Below are positions 1-8,072 of a DNA stretch of 19,791 nucleotides, in pieces (the stretch's first letter is position 1; each line of letters starts with the position of its first letter). Source of the stretch: Candidatus Bipolaricaulota bacterium (lineage in GTDB: Bacteria > Bipolaricaulota > Bipolaricaulia > UBA7950 > UBA9294); contig RXOA01000102.1 in the NCBI GenBank assembly GCA_003979035.1, positions 1 through 19,791 of the forward strand, read 5' to 3'. Made by a program: the position numbers and the translations under genes. The notes under the pieces were generated by a model. That model saw only the letters and a program-made list of their open reading frames with translations, was not told the origin of the DNA and ran no database searches.

Positions 1-627
1 CACGGTGGTGGAGGCCCGGGATCGGGTCCCGTAGCCGTTGCCGAACATCTCGTACCCTTCCTCCCGGTTCCCCGCATCCGGTTCGACAGCCAGCGGTACG
101 TTCTGGATTGGGAAGCGGATCAGTCGATCGGAAGCGTTCACCCCTACTTCGGCAACGTAGGCGTCGTTCTGAAGGCGTTCGCTTATGTCCTTCGTCTCGG
201 CGATCTCGGATTGGCGGAAGTCAGCGCTCATGCGTGCCTGCATGCCAACTACCTTCAGCATCTGCTGAAAGGGACGTACAAGCTACCCCACGACCGACTC
301 TGCAAGCATGAATTCGTGCTCTCCAGTGAAGGTCTCGCCGAAGGGGTGTCGACAACCGATATCGCCAAGCGGTTGATCGACTTCGGGTTCCACCCGCCGA
401 CCGTGTACTTCCCATTGATCGTCCACGAGGCGTTGATGATCGAGCCGACGGAAACCGAGACCAAACAATCCCTCGACGCGTTCGCTGACGCGATGTTGGC
501 CATCGCCGATGAGGCTCGAGAGCACCCGGAGCGACTTCGCGAGGCGCCAACTTCCACGCCGGTCCGCCGACTTGATCAGACGCGTGCCGCCCGCGAACCG
601 ATTCTGCGCCACGAATTCGGAGATTAG
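1..627 (+). CDS. gcvPB: Glycine dehydrogenase (decarboxylating) subunit 2, 3' part
   Basis: The frame is open from base 1 and ends at TAG 625-627, giving 208 visible residues; the 5' part lies outside the window. The visible part opens with the glycine-rich loop HGGGGPGSGPV, which in P-proteins directly follows the PLP-binding lysine, so the catalytic lysine is just upstream of the window. The rest matches the C-terminal lobe of the P-protein, including HPYFGNVGVVLKAFAYVL, ANYLQHLLKGTYKLP, KHEFVLSSEGL and the PPTVYFPLIVHEALMIEPTE segment. In the glycine cleavage system this subunit decarboxylates glycine and loads the aminomethyl group on lipoyl-H-protein; the split type works with GcvPA, presumably encoded upstream. 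Family length (about 480-500 aa) and the usual position of this loop suggest a two-subunit enzyme, but a single long P-protein cannot be excluded from the 3' end alone. Confidence 0.93.
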   Translation, partial: HGGGGPGSGPVAVAEHLVPFLPVPRIRFDSQRYVLDWEADQSIGSVHPYFGNVGVVLKAFAYVLRLGDLGLAEVSAHACLHANYLQHLLKGTYKLPHDRLCKHEFVLSSEGLAEGVSTTDIAKRLIDFGFHPPTVYFPLIVHEALMIEPTETETKQSLDAFADAMLAIADEAREHPERLREAPTSTPVRRLDQTRAAREPILRHEFGD

Positions 628-650
628 GCTTCGCGAGGGCCATCCGGCTC

Positions 651-660
651 GGGGGGGGGG
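651..660. repeat. Run of ten G in the gcvPB/glmM convergent spacer
   Basis: Ten consecutive G residues lie 24 bases after the gcvPB stop and 76 bases beyond the glmM stop. The whole spacer (628-735) contains no ORF of note and no convincing intrinsic terminator. A short imperfect hairpin (CGAG 634-637 with CTCG 648-651) precedes the run on the plus strand but is not followed by T residues. Confidence 0.9.
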
Positions 661-735
661 CAACCAGACGCTGCGGAAGAGACCTGAAACGGAAGCGTGT
701 CCTTCATGCCGCTTTGCCTGTCGGCGACGGCAGCT

Positions 736-2076
736 TCACTCAAATGGATTCGTGACGAGCGCTTCAAGCTTTTCCTTTAGTCTTGAAAGCGTCGCCTCGG
801 CAACGTCGGTCTGATTCGCTTCCACGAGGATCCTAACCCGCGGCTGAGTCCCCGATGGGCGCACCAGCAGTCGTCCAGCATCTCCCAATTGCGCCGCTTC
901 GTCTTCGATTACGGTACGAACGGCACACCGGGCGACAAACGCACGCGGGTTGCCCACGGTCAGATTGCCCTTGGCCTGAGGATGCCGCTCGATACGGGCG
1001 GCAAGGTGTCCCAACGGCTCTCCGAGGTCGTGCGCGATTTCCAGCATCTTGACCGCGGTGAGAATCCCATCGCCGGTCAGCGCATGATCCCCGAAGATAA
1101 TGTGGCCGGATTGCTCACCACCGATCTTCGCTCCCAAACGTCGCATCTCCCAGGCGACATTTCGATCGCCGACGTCGGTACGCAGAAGCCGTACACCGCA
1201 CTTCTCCAGCGTTCTTTCCAGGCCTTGATTGCTCATGATCGTCGTGACGACAACCTTCGGGAAGAGCCGTTGGTGCTCCGCGTAGTAGCACGCAGCAATC
1301 CCGAGAATCGTGTCCCCATCGATGATCGTTCCGTCCTCCGCCACAAGGAGGACGCGATCGCCGTCACCGTCGAACGCAATGCCCAGATCGGCGCGGTGTT
1401 CGGCCACGGCGGCCTGCAACGGGCCAAGATCCGATGTACCGCAAGCCTGGTTGATTCTCTCGCCGACGGGCTCTGTGTTCAGTTCGATCACGGTCGCTTT
1501 GAGGTGACGGAAGACGCGTGGCGCGATGGCGCTTGTCGCCCCAAACGCGCAATCGACCACGATGGAGGTTCCGCCAAGGTCGATATCGTCAATTTCGATG
1601 GCTCCGACGAGAAACGCTGCATAGCGCTCGGCGGCAGCTTCGACCTGAGAGATCGTTCCGATGACGCCACTCCGCATCGGTTCACCCGCCATCGCGCGCT
1701 CGATCTCTTCCTCCAGATCAAGAGGCAGCTTCATCCCGTCCCCCGAGAACAGCTTGATTCCGTTGTCCTCCGGGGGGTTGTGAGACGCGGAGATCACGGC
1801 GCCGTAGTCGGCGACCTCATCCTTGATCAGAAAGGAAATGGCCGGAGTCGGCACTACGCCGGCAAGAAGAACGTCGATCCCGCACGAAGCAAATCCGACC
1901 GCAAGCGCCATCTCAAGCAGCGGGCCGCTCACGCGGGTGTCGCGGCCGACCACAACCTTGTTCGCCGGATGCGAGATCGCCGCCGCCGCCGCCTGTGCGA
2001 GACGCACCACCAGTTCCGGTGTGAGGTCGACGTTGGCCACACCTCGGACTCCATCGGTTCCAAACAGTCTTGTCAA
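736..2076 (-). CDS. glmM: Phosphoglucosamine mutase
   Basis: GlmM converts glucosamine-6-phosphate to glucosamine-1-phosphate in the cytosol, on the route to UDP-GlcNAc for the cell wall. From the TTG at 2076 the protein has 446 residues, the usual family length, and starts MTRLFGTDGVRG as most GlmM proteins do. The phosphoserine loop ISASHNP is at 95-101 with Ser98, the Mg-binding DGDGDR at 236-241, the sugar-binding GGEQSG at 319-324 and the phosphate-binding RPSGTQPRVRI at 406-416, so all four active-site elements are present. I chose TTG over the ATG at 2088 because GGAGG (2082-2086) lies five bases before it and because the TTG overlaps the preceding stop as TTGA, which suggests translational coupling. 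The ATG at 2088 would add four residues. It is the last gene of the folP-polA cluster and converges on gcvPB. Confidence 0.97.
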   Translation of the reverse strand: MTRLFGTDGVRGVANVDLTPELVVRLAQAAAAAISHPANKVVVGRDTRVSGPLLEMALAVGFASCGIDVLLAGVVPTPAISFLIKDEVADYGAVISASHNPPEDNGIKLFSGDGMKLPLDLEEEIERAMAGEPMRSGVIGTISQVEAAAERYAAFLVGAIEIDDIDLGGTSIVVDCAFGATSAIAPRVFRHLKATVIELNTEPVGERINQACGTSDLGPLQAAVAEHRADLGIAFDGDGDRVLLVAEDGTIIDGDTILGIAACYYAEHQRLFPKVVVTTIMSNQGLERTLEKCGVRLLRTDVGDRNVAWEMRRLGAKIGGEQSGHIIFGDHALTGDGILTAVKMLEIAHDLGEPLGHLAARIERHPQAKGNLTVGNPRAFVARCAVRTVIEDEAAQLGDAGRLLVRPSGTQPRVRILVEANQTDVAEATLSRLKEKLEALVTNPFE

Positions 2077-2546
2077 ACGATCCTCCATCCGCCTTGGACC
2101 AGGAACAGCGGCATCGTCAGCAATGCCGGGTAGAGGAACTCGACCCCCGCCGCAAACATCCATCCGCTGTCGCTTCCGTATCGCTGGCTGAGTCCCGCGC
2201 CGAAACACAGATCCGGCCCGCCCCCGCTGTCGGCAACGGCGGCCTCCTGAAACAGCGCTACGGCAAACGCCAGATGCGTCGTCCCCGTGGAACCGTCTGT
2301 CCCGAGCGGCAGCAAGAACGCACCGTGCAAGATCATCCCTCCCGAAGGAGACAGCATCAGGGAGAACTGCGTCCAGCCGATCTTGCTGGAGATGCCAATC
2401 TCGATTCCCAGAAGCACCGGAGTACGGGACGGCGAAACAGAGAAACTGAGCCCCACTTCATTGATCACGGAAGCGGCGGTCAGGACCGGGCCCAGCGCTG
2501 CAAGAACGACAAGGAAAGCAACCACGCCAGCGATTGTTTGCTTCAT
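2073..2546 (-). CDS. Small exported protein of unknown function
   Basis: This 157-residue protein is not recognised. Residues 1-25 form a clear signal peptide: a Lys near the N-terminus, then a long hydrophobic stretch ending LTAAS. The rest alternates short hydrophobic and polar/glycine-rich stretches without a catalytic motif, which suggests a beta-rich exported or outer-surface protein, possibly a small barrel or beta-sandwich. There is a single cysteine (in the segment GGPDLCFGAGLSQ) and no lipobox. It starts 45 bases after the stop of the CARDB/CsgG-like gene and its own stop overlaps the glmM start as TTGA, so it is co-transcribed with both. No good Shine-Dalgarno motif precedes the ATG at 2546. 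The ORF length, signal peptide and overlap with glmM support a real gene; function is unknown. Confidence 0.7.
   Translation of the reverse strand: MKQTIAGVVAFLVVLAALGPVLTAASVINEVGLSFSVSPSRTPVLLGIEIGISSKIGWTQFSLMLSPSGGMILHGAFLLPLGTDGSTGTTHLAFAVALFQEAAVADSGGGPDLCFGAGLSQRYGSDSGWMFAAGVEFLYPALLTMPLFLVQGGWRIV
2082..2086 (-). promoter_or_regulatory. Ribosome binding site deciding the TTG start of glmM
   Basis: GGAGG on the minus strand, five bases upstream of the TTG at 2076-2074. The alternative ATG at 2088 overlaps this motif and has only a weak AAGG before it. Confidence 0.7.
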
Positions 2547-2591
2547 GGCACGAAGTGTACCATCTCGACGCGCCCAGGCGAACCGCTTCTG

Positions 2592-4262
2592 CTACTGTCC
2601 TAGACGCCGCACGACATCCCCGATCTCGATACCGATGTCGAATGAAGACAGAGACTGTGCGTATGAAGCCAGATAGCGCACATCATAGATGACGATCTCC
2701 CCTTTGACATCAACCTCGTCAAACGCGAGGACATCTCCGGTCGCCGGGTCGATGATCAGATTGGAGGCTTCGAGAACCTCAAACACGTCGCCCACGCCCA
2801 CACCACGGTTTGCCCCGATGTTGATTGCGATCTCTCCCCCGGGGAGCAGCTGGGCCACGCGGCCTTGCTGCAGAACCATTCCGGTTCCGGAAAACTCACG
2901 TGAAACGGAAGACGCACTTGCTTCAGCTCTGAAGGCCGTCGCAGCAATCCGATCGACATCTTCCGCCGCCATCTTGATGGACTCGGTCAGTCCGGCGCTC
3001 AGATCATTGAGCCCGCGGCTGAATGCCCTTCCCATGAGAGTATTGCGGAACGCTTCGGTTCCTATCGTCAACTCTTCGGAAATGGAGAACGAGAGCCCGT
3101 CTGACTGAATGATGAACCGGACCTCATCGAGAATCGTTCCATCTCGACGAAGCCGGACGCTGTAGACGCCCGGTACAACGGATTCGCCATTCAATCCGTG
3201 TTGATCCCACTCCCACTCTCCACACTCACCGGCCCCGATATACTCCGACCCTCGCCAACTGACAAATTCGCCGATCGATGACGTGATCTCCACGTCCAGC
3301 CACGCCCCCGGTCCGGGATTCGAGAATCCGATCCGCACCGGCTGTCCCCAGGCGTATTCCTCACGGTCGGTTCGGAGCCCGCCACCGCAGACATTGTCTG
3401 TGGACCGAAGCCAGTCAAGGAGCCACCCGAGATCGATCGAGAATCCTGTGTCGCCGTCCTCTTGCTGCCAGGCCTCAACGGAAGCAAGAATCGCTTGATC
3501 TTCCACTGAGTAGATGCGCGCCTCGATTCCGATTTCCGCGGAAGCACTGCTCAAGCTGAGCACCCCGAGGCTGAAGGCCCTTTGCGAGAGGGAGAACTGG
3601 CGGACATCACCGAGCACCAGCAGATCTGCTCCAAGCAACAAAGACGCCGTGGCCAACCCCGGAAGCGAAAGCGCATCAAGCCCCCTCTCCTGGAGCACAC
3701 GCTGCACTTCTTCAGGCCTAACAACACGGAATCCGATTTCCTCAAGGCGGGAAGCCACAGCCGTCGCCACGCCTTCAGTGATGTTGACGAAGCCCGATCC
3801 GCTCGAATCCTGGAACGGAGCGACGGCAATCCGAAGATCTCGCAGCGAAGACTCATCAGGCCCCAGCTGAACAAGCAATGTCGCGACTTCCGAGTTGTTC
3901 GTCTCGCGGGTTTCGTCAATCCGATCGAACGGCTCATCGGCAATGACCGTCAACATGTGGATCCCCACGCTGGCGATCCATTCCATCTCTACCCAGACGC
4001 CCTCATCGACTCCCAGTCCGCCCGGAACGATCGCCGACAACAACGGATCTCCATCGACGTTGGCCGAGACATGAAACGGAAACGACGTGGCGTCCTCGCC
4101 GACGTTCATTACGCGCACAGCCACGACGACGACATCGCCGGAGACGGGGTGTTCCGGCTCGATGCTGAGATCTTCGATGACCAAATCAGGCGCACCCAGC
4201 GCGGCAACGGAGGCTCCAAGAGCGACCAGCAGAACGATCAGCTGCATCCATCGATGCTGCAA
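2592..4262 (-). CDS. Exported CARDB / CsgG-like multidomain protein
   Basis: A 556-residue protein with a signal peptide (1-24, no lipobox Cys) and apparent modules. Residues 25-132 match a CARDB immunoglobulin-like adhesion domain (PDLVIEDLSIEP, then a DRIDETRETNN turn typical of the end of CARDB). Residues 143-275 resemble the CsgG/TolB-N alpha-beta fold (LRIAVAPFQDSSGSG, ITEGVATAVASRLEEIGFRVV, GADLLVLGDV). Residues 291-386 look like a FlgD-type Ig domain (VVPGVYSVRLRRDGTILDEV). Residues 455-555 resemble the C-terminal part of FlgT/CsgG-like proteins (GVGVGDVFEVLE, then GEIVIYDV and GIEIGDVVRR). Such proteins act in or near the cell envelope; a specific role is not known. The start is TTG at 4262 with AGGAGG six bases upstream; the ATG at codon 6 lacks such a site. 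It follows polA after 87 bases. Domain calls come from motif recognition only. Confidence 0.78.
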   Translation of the reverse strand: MQHRWMQLIVLLVALGASVAALGAPDLVIEDLSIEPEHPVSGDVVVVAVRVMNVGEDATSFPFHVSANVDGDPLLSAIVPGGLGVDEGVWVEMEWIASVGIHMLTVIADEPFDRIDETRETNNSEVATLLVQLGPDESSLRDLRIAVAPFQDSSGSGFVNITEGVATAVASRLEEIGFRVVRPEEVQRVLQERGLDALSLPGLATASLLLGADLLVLGDVRQFSLSQRAFSLGVLSLSSASAEIGIEARIYSVEDQAILASVEAWQQEDGDTGFSIDLGWLLDWLRSTDNVCGGGLRTDREEYAWGQPVRIGFSNPGPGAWLDVEITSSIGEFVSWRGSEYIGAGECGEWEWDQHGLNGESVVPGVYSVRLRRDGTILDEVRFIIQSDGLSFSISEELTIGTEAFRNTLMGRAFSRGLNDLSAGLTESIKMAAEDVDRIAATAFRAEASASSVSREFSGTGMVLQQGRVAQLLPGGEIAINIGANRGVGVGDVFEVLEASNLIIDPATGDVLAFDEVDVKGEIVIYDVRYLASYAQSLSSFDIGIEIGDVVRRLGQ

Positions 4263-4268
4263 TGCTTG

Positions 4269-4274
4269 CCTCCT
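4269..4274 (-). promoter_or_regulatory. Ribosome binding site for the CARDB/CsgG-like gene
   Basis: AGGAGG on the minus strand, six bases upstream of the TTG start at 4262-4260. It decides for TTG over the in-frame ATG five codons later. Confidence 0.7.
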
Positions 4275-4349
4275 CTCCGGATCAGGATCCAGAGACTCCA
4301 GCGAATGTACACATAGCGCCGAACGAAGTTTCGCGAATGGAACTGCTCC

Positions 4350-7091
4350 TTACAGGCTGCTCCAGTTCGGCCCACTGGCAATGGTGACCTCCAGCGGAAC
4401 CTTCAACGCCATCACCGACTCCATCTCGCGGCGAATCGTCGGCGTGACGCGATCGACATCTGAATCGGCGACTTCAAACACAAGTTCATCATGGATCTGA
4501 AGGAGCATTTCTGCGGGGAGGCCCCCCCGCCCCGCAAGGGTATCCAGGCGCAGCATCGCCAACTTAATCAAATCGGCGGCGCTTCCTTGAATCGGGGTAT
4601 TGATCGCATTCCGCCGGTCGTAGTTGCGCGCAGCGACGTTGCGCGATCCAAGATCGGGAAGAGGGCGCCGGCGCCCCAGGATCGTCTCCGCGTATCCAGT
4701 CCGGGTTGCCCTCTCCACAAGTTCGCTCATGAATTCCTTGGCGCGCGGATAGGCGATGTCGAAACGATCGATGAACGTCTTCGCCTCGGCATTGGATGTG
4801 CCCAACTGCCTCGCCAAACCAAACGGACTGATCCCGTAGATGATCCCGAAGTTGATCCGCTTGGCCGCGGAGCGCAGTTTGTCCGTCACCCGTTCCGGTG
4901 CCATCCCGAAGACATGAGCCGCCGTCAGACGGTGGAGGTCTTCTCCGGACATGAAGGCATCGATCAGTCGCTTGTCCTCCGACAGATGCGCGAGAAGACG
5001 CAGTTCGATCTGGGAGTAGTCGGCCCCGACAAGCCTGAATCCTGGCTCGGCGACGAATGCCCGCCTGATTCTCTCGCCCACGGGCGTTCTCACCGGGATG
5101 TTCTGGAGGTTTGGATCGGACGACGAAAGGCGCCCTGTTGCCGTGGATGTCTGGTGGAAGGATGTATGGACGCGCCCTGTCTTGGCGTTGATACAGAGAG
5201 GGAGCTTCTCGATGTAGGTCGTCAGAAGCTTTCGCAGTTCCCGGTACTCCATCAGCTTCCCGGGTAGAGGATGCTGTACGGCCAGCTCGGCGAGCACCTG
5301 TGCGCTCGTGGAAGGTCCGGTCTTCGTCCGTTCTAGAATCGGCAATCCCAATTCATCGAAGAGGACTTCTGCCACCTGCTTTGTCGAAGCTGGGTTGAAC
5401 GGGTGCCCGGCAATTTCTGCCAGATCGGCTTCGATGATCTCCAGCTCTTCTCGTAGCGCCAGACGTTGTTGATCAAGCTCCTCGGAGTCAACGCGAATGC
5501 CGCGCAGTTCCATGCGCGCAAGCACGCGCACCAATGGCAATTCAACATCTCGAAATAGAGGCGAAAGGCCCATCGCTTCGAGCCTCTCGAGCAGCGGAGC
5601 TCTGACCCGGCTTACGACATCCGCATCCTCGCAAGCGTACATCATCGCTTGTTCTACGGGTACGGCGGCGAACTCGCCGTCTTTGCCCGCCACGTCTTCG
5701 AAACTCACCATCCGGTAGTTGAGCACATCAAGAGCAATCCGGCTCAAATTGTGCTGCCGCTGCTCCGGCCGCGTGAGGTGGGACGCAATCATTGCGTCGA
5801 ACCCCACCGGCGGCATCTCGATCCCTGCACGATGAAGCACCATCAGATCGTACTTCAGATTCTGGCCGATCACGTCAATTCCCGGTCGCCGTAGCGCTTT
5901 GGTCAGAGCGGCAAGAACGATGGGGAGCGGTAGCTGCGCCGGCGCTTCCAGCCCTCGGTGGCCCACGGGGATGTAGGCCGCCGTGCATGGCTTCCAGGAG
6001 ATGGAGACGCCGACAATCTCCGCCTTCATGGCATCGCGGCTGGTCGTCTCCAAGTCCACGGACAACACGTCGGAATGGGATGCCTCGCAGAAGACATCAT
6101 CCAGTTGCTCGATCGTGAGCACCGTGCGGTAGTCGATCTCTTCCCGCTGCACGTCGATCGTCTGTTCGGGCGCTGGCCGCCTCAATCCGAGGTCATCGAT
6201 CACGCTGCGGAACTCCAACCGGTCAAGAAGCTTGATCAGCCCGACATCATCGATCCCCGTTGGGCGACATTGCTCAAGCCTCAACGGATCGTAGACATCT
6301 CGATCCAGCGTCACGAGGCGCCGGGCAAGCTTCAATGTCTCGCGATGCTCCTCCAGCGCGTTCCGGATCCGCGCGTTGCGGATCTCCTCGGATTTTTCCA
6401 GCAGAGCATCGAGCGACCCGAACTGCTGCAGGAGCTTCACTGCCGTCTTCTCACCGATGCCGGGCACGCCGGGAATGTTGTCCGAGCTGTCGCCGACAAG
6501 GGAAAGCCAATCGACGATTCTTTCAGGAAGGACGCCGTAGCGATCTCTTACGGACTGCGGGTCGCACTCCTCGAACCCCTCTCCCCCGCGTCCGAGAGGG
6601 CGAAGCAACCGAACCTCCTCATTGACAAGTTGGGCAAGATCCTTGTCGGAAGAGACGATCAAGGACCGTATTCCCCGGGACTCGGCGCGGGAAACGATCG
6701 TCGCCACAAGATCATCGGCCTCGATGCCCTCACATTCCCAGATCGGAACCCCCAGCACCTCCAGAAGCTGATGTATGATTGGCAGTTGCACGGCAAGATC
6801 TTCGGGCATCGGTGATCGCGTTGCTTTGTAGGCATCATAGAGTCTGTGCCGGAAGGTTCTTCCTCCGGCGTCGAATGCCACGGAAACGTGACTCGATGGA
6901 TAGGTTCGAAGCGCCTTCGAAAGAAACTTCCAGAAACCGAACACACCGTTGACGGGGAGCCGATCGTGCGTCCGTAGCTCCCGGATCGCGAAATAGGCGC
7001 GATAGGCCATCGCATGACCGTCAATCACCAAGAGCCGCGATTCAATGCCGGTTGCCGGCCATCCAAACAGATCCTCATAGCTGACAGGCAT
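4350..7091 (-). CDS. polA: DNA polymerase I
   Basis: A 913-residue family A polymerase, near the length of the E. coli enzyme, with all three domains. The 5'-nuclease domain spans about 20-305 (LLVIDGHAMAYRAYFA, EADDLVATI, GDSSDNIPGVPGIGEKTA). The 3'-5' exonuclease domain is about 320-500 and looks intact: Exo I DLE at 346-348, Exo II N411-x3-D415, Exo III Y485-x3-D489. The polymerase domain is 500-913: motif A Asp691 in ADYSQIELR, O-helix Lys744, Phe748 and Tyr752 in KRINFGIIYG, motif C HDE at 867-869. It would fill gaps and remove RNA primers during repair and lagging-strand maturation. I chose the ATG at 7091 because an AGGAGGGG tract lies nine bases upstream; it overlaps the ruvC 3' end by 17 bases. 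A further-upstream ATG at 7169 lies deep within ruvC and is unlikely. Confidence 0.98.
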   Translation of the reverse strand: MPVSYEDLFGWPATGIESRLLVIDGHAMAYRAYFAIRELRTHDRLPVNGVFGFWKFLSKALRTYPSSHVSVAFDAGGRTFRHRLYDAYKATRSPMPEDLAVQLPIIHQLLEVLGVPIWECEGIEADDLVATIVSRAESRGIRSLIVSSDKDLAQLVNEEVRLLRPLGRGGEGFEECDPQSVRDRYGVLPERIVDWLSLVGDSSDNIPGVPGIGEKTAVKLLQQFGSLDALLEKSEEIRNARIRNALEEHRETLKLARRLVTLDRDVYDPLRLEQCRPTGIDDVGLIKLLDRLEFRSVIDDLGLRRPAPEQTIDVQREEIDYRTVLTIEQLDDVFCEASHSDVLSVDLETTSRDAMKAEIVGVSISWKPCTAAYIPVGHRGLEAPAQLPLPIVLAALTKALRRPGIDVIGQNLKYDLMVLHRAGIEMPPVGFDAMIASHLTRPEQRQHNLSRIALDVLNYRMVSFEDVAGKDGEFAAVPVEQAMMYACEDADVVSRVRAPLLERLEAMGLSPLFRDVELPLVRVLARMELRGIRVDSEELDQQRLALREELEIIEADLAEIAGHPFNPASTKQVAEVLFDELGLPILERTKTGPSTSAQVLAELAVQHPLPGKLMEYRELRKLLTTYIEKLPLCINAKTGRVHTSFHQTSTATGRLSSSDPNLQNIPVRTPVGERIRRAFVAEPGFRLVGADYSQIELRLLAHLSEDKRLIDAFMSGEDLHRLTAAHVFGMAPERVTDKLRSAAKRINFGIIYGISPFGLARQLGTSNAEAKTFIDRFDIAYPRAKEFMSELVERATRTGYAETILGRRRPLPDLGSRNVAARNYDRRNAINTPIQGSAADLIKLAMLRLDTLAGRGGLPAEMLLQIHDELVFEVADSDVDRVTPTIRREMESVMALKVPLEVTIASGPNWSSL

Positions 7092-7590
7092 CGTTCCGCA
7101 CCCCTCCTCGGAGCAGGTCGTCATCGCGAAGAAAACACAGTGCCAAAGCCAACCCGTCCGCCATGTCATCGGGACGTGGAAGCTCCCGCAGCCCGAGCTG
7201 CTGCTTCACCATTGCCTGCACCTGAGCCTTGTTCGCGCGGCCGTACCCGGCGATTCTCTTTTTCACCTGAAGAGGCGTGTACCCGCGGATCGGGAGTCCG
7301 CAAACCGCTGTGAGGAGTGCGCCCCGCGTTTCGGCCGTCACCATCGCGGTCTTGCTGTTGGTCGCAAAGAACACCTCTTCGATCGCCACGCCGCCCGGCT
7401 GATACGTCTTGACCAACTCGCAAACCTCGTCGTGCAACATCTTCAGCCGCACAGAGCGAAGCATCTCCTTGCCTGTGGTCAGCACACCGCCGGCAAGGAC
7501 CTGAAGCTTCCTCCCCTCGCGAACGACGATCCCGTAGCCGGTCGTCGCCAGTCCGGGGTCGAGACCCAATGCAACGACACTTCGGGTCAT
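7075..7590 (-). CDS. ruvC: Crossover junction endodeoxyribonuclease RuvC
   Basis: RuvC resolves Holliday junctions by dimeric, Mg-dependent cleavage in homologous recombination. The 171-residue protein has the usual length and carries the acidic catalytic set: Asp11 (LGLDPGLATTGYG), Glu71 (AIEEVFF), and Asp142/Asp145 in DDMADGLALAL with the expected three-residue spacing. The conserved basic segment QVKKRIAGYGRANKAQVQ (108-125) is also present. Its ATG overlaps the stop of the DUF177 gene as ATGA, and its 3' end overlaps polA by 17 bases, so translation is probably coupled along the cluster. ruvA and ruvB are not in the window. Confidence 0.97.
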   Translation of the reverse strand: MTRSVVALGLDPGLATTGYGIVVREGRKLQVLAGGVLTTGKEMLRSVRLKMLHDEVCELVKTYQPGGVAIEEVFFATNSKTAMVTAETRGALLTAVCGLPIRGYTPLQVKKRIAGYGRANKAQVQAMVKQQLGLRELPRPDDMADGLALALCFLRDDDLLRGGVRNDACQL

Positions 7591-8072
7591 TGCAGAAGAT
7601 CCCCCAATCGGCGCGGGTGATCCTCCGCCCGTTCGCATCGATGGTCGGGATCGTCGTTCAGATTCACACCGCACGCCGGGCAAAGCCCACGACAATCCTC
7701 GCGACAGAGAACATTCGGGCTGATCCCGGCAATGGCAGTCGCCATCACGTCCGGAAACAGGTCGACGACCTGCTCCTGATCGCCGATCTTCACGTCCATC
7801 TCCAGATTCGTTTCGATCTCTCGTTCCATCGGCTCCAGGCACCGGCGGCATGGGATGGAAATCCGGCCGCGAATCTCGGCACGAATGAACACCGAACCCA
7901 GCCGAACGACAGCCTCGCCGAATACACACAGCGGCGTGACAAACCGAAGGTTCCCTTCCGGATCGCTTGCCGCCTCCGCAGCAAGCTCCAATGCGAACTG
8001 TTGCGGCACTTCCGGCGACTCGATCAGCGAACTCACATCGAAGAGCAGCTCAGCGGAACCACCACGCGACAT
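7587..8072 (-). CDS. YceD/DUF177 family protein
   Basis: This 161-residue protein matches the DUF177 (YceD) family, which has been linked to 23S rRNA maturation in bacteria and plastids. Visible hallmarks are the central PCRRCLEP motif (Cys75, Cys78) and the C-terminal cysteine cluster CREDCRGLCPACGVNLN (Cys123, 127, 131, 134), likely a metal-binding site. The start is well supported: AGGAGG lies seven bases before the ATG at 8072, inside the last codons of folP (23-base overlap). In many bacteria the gene is followed by rpmF (ribosomal protein L32), but here it runs straight into ruvC through an ATGA overlap, leaving no room for rpmF. Confidence 0.88.
   Translation of the reverse strand: MSRGGSAELLFDVSSLIESPEVPQQFALELAAEAASDPEGNLRFVTPLCVFGEAVVRLGSVFIRAEIRGRISIPCRRCLEPMEREIETNLEMDVKIGDQEQVVDLFPDVMATAIAGISPNVLCREDCRGLCPACGVNLNDDPDHRCERAEDHPRRLGDLLQ

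Noticed and set aside
628..735. Possible terminator between gcvPB and glmM.
   Set aside because: Only a short hairpin with a bulge is present and no T-run follows on either strand.
889..2133. A 414-codon open frame on the plus strand opposite glmM.
   Set aside because: It is antisense to a gene with all GlmM motifs, has no recognisable domain, and is explained by codon bias of the high-GC coding strand.
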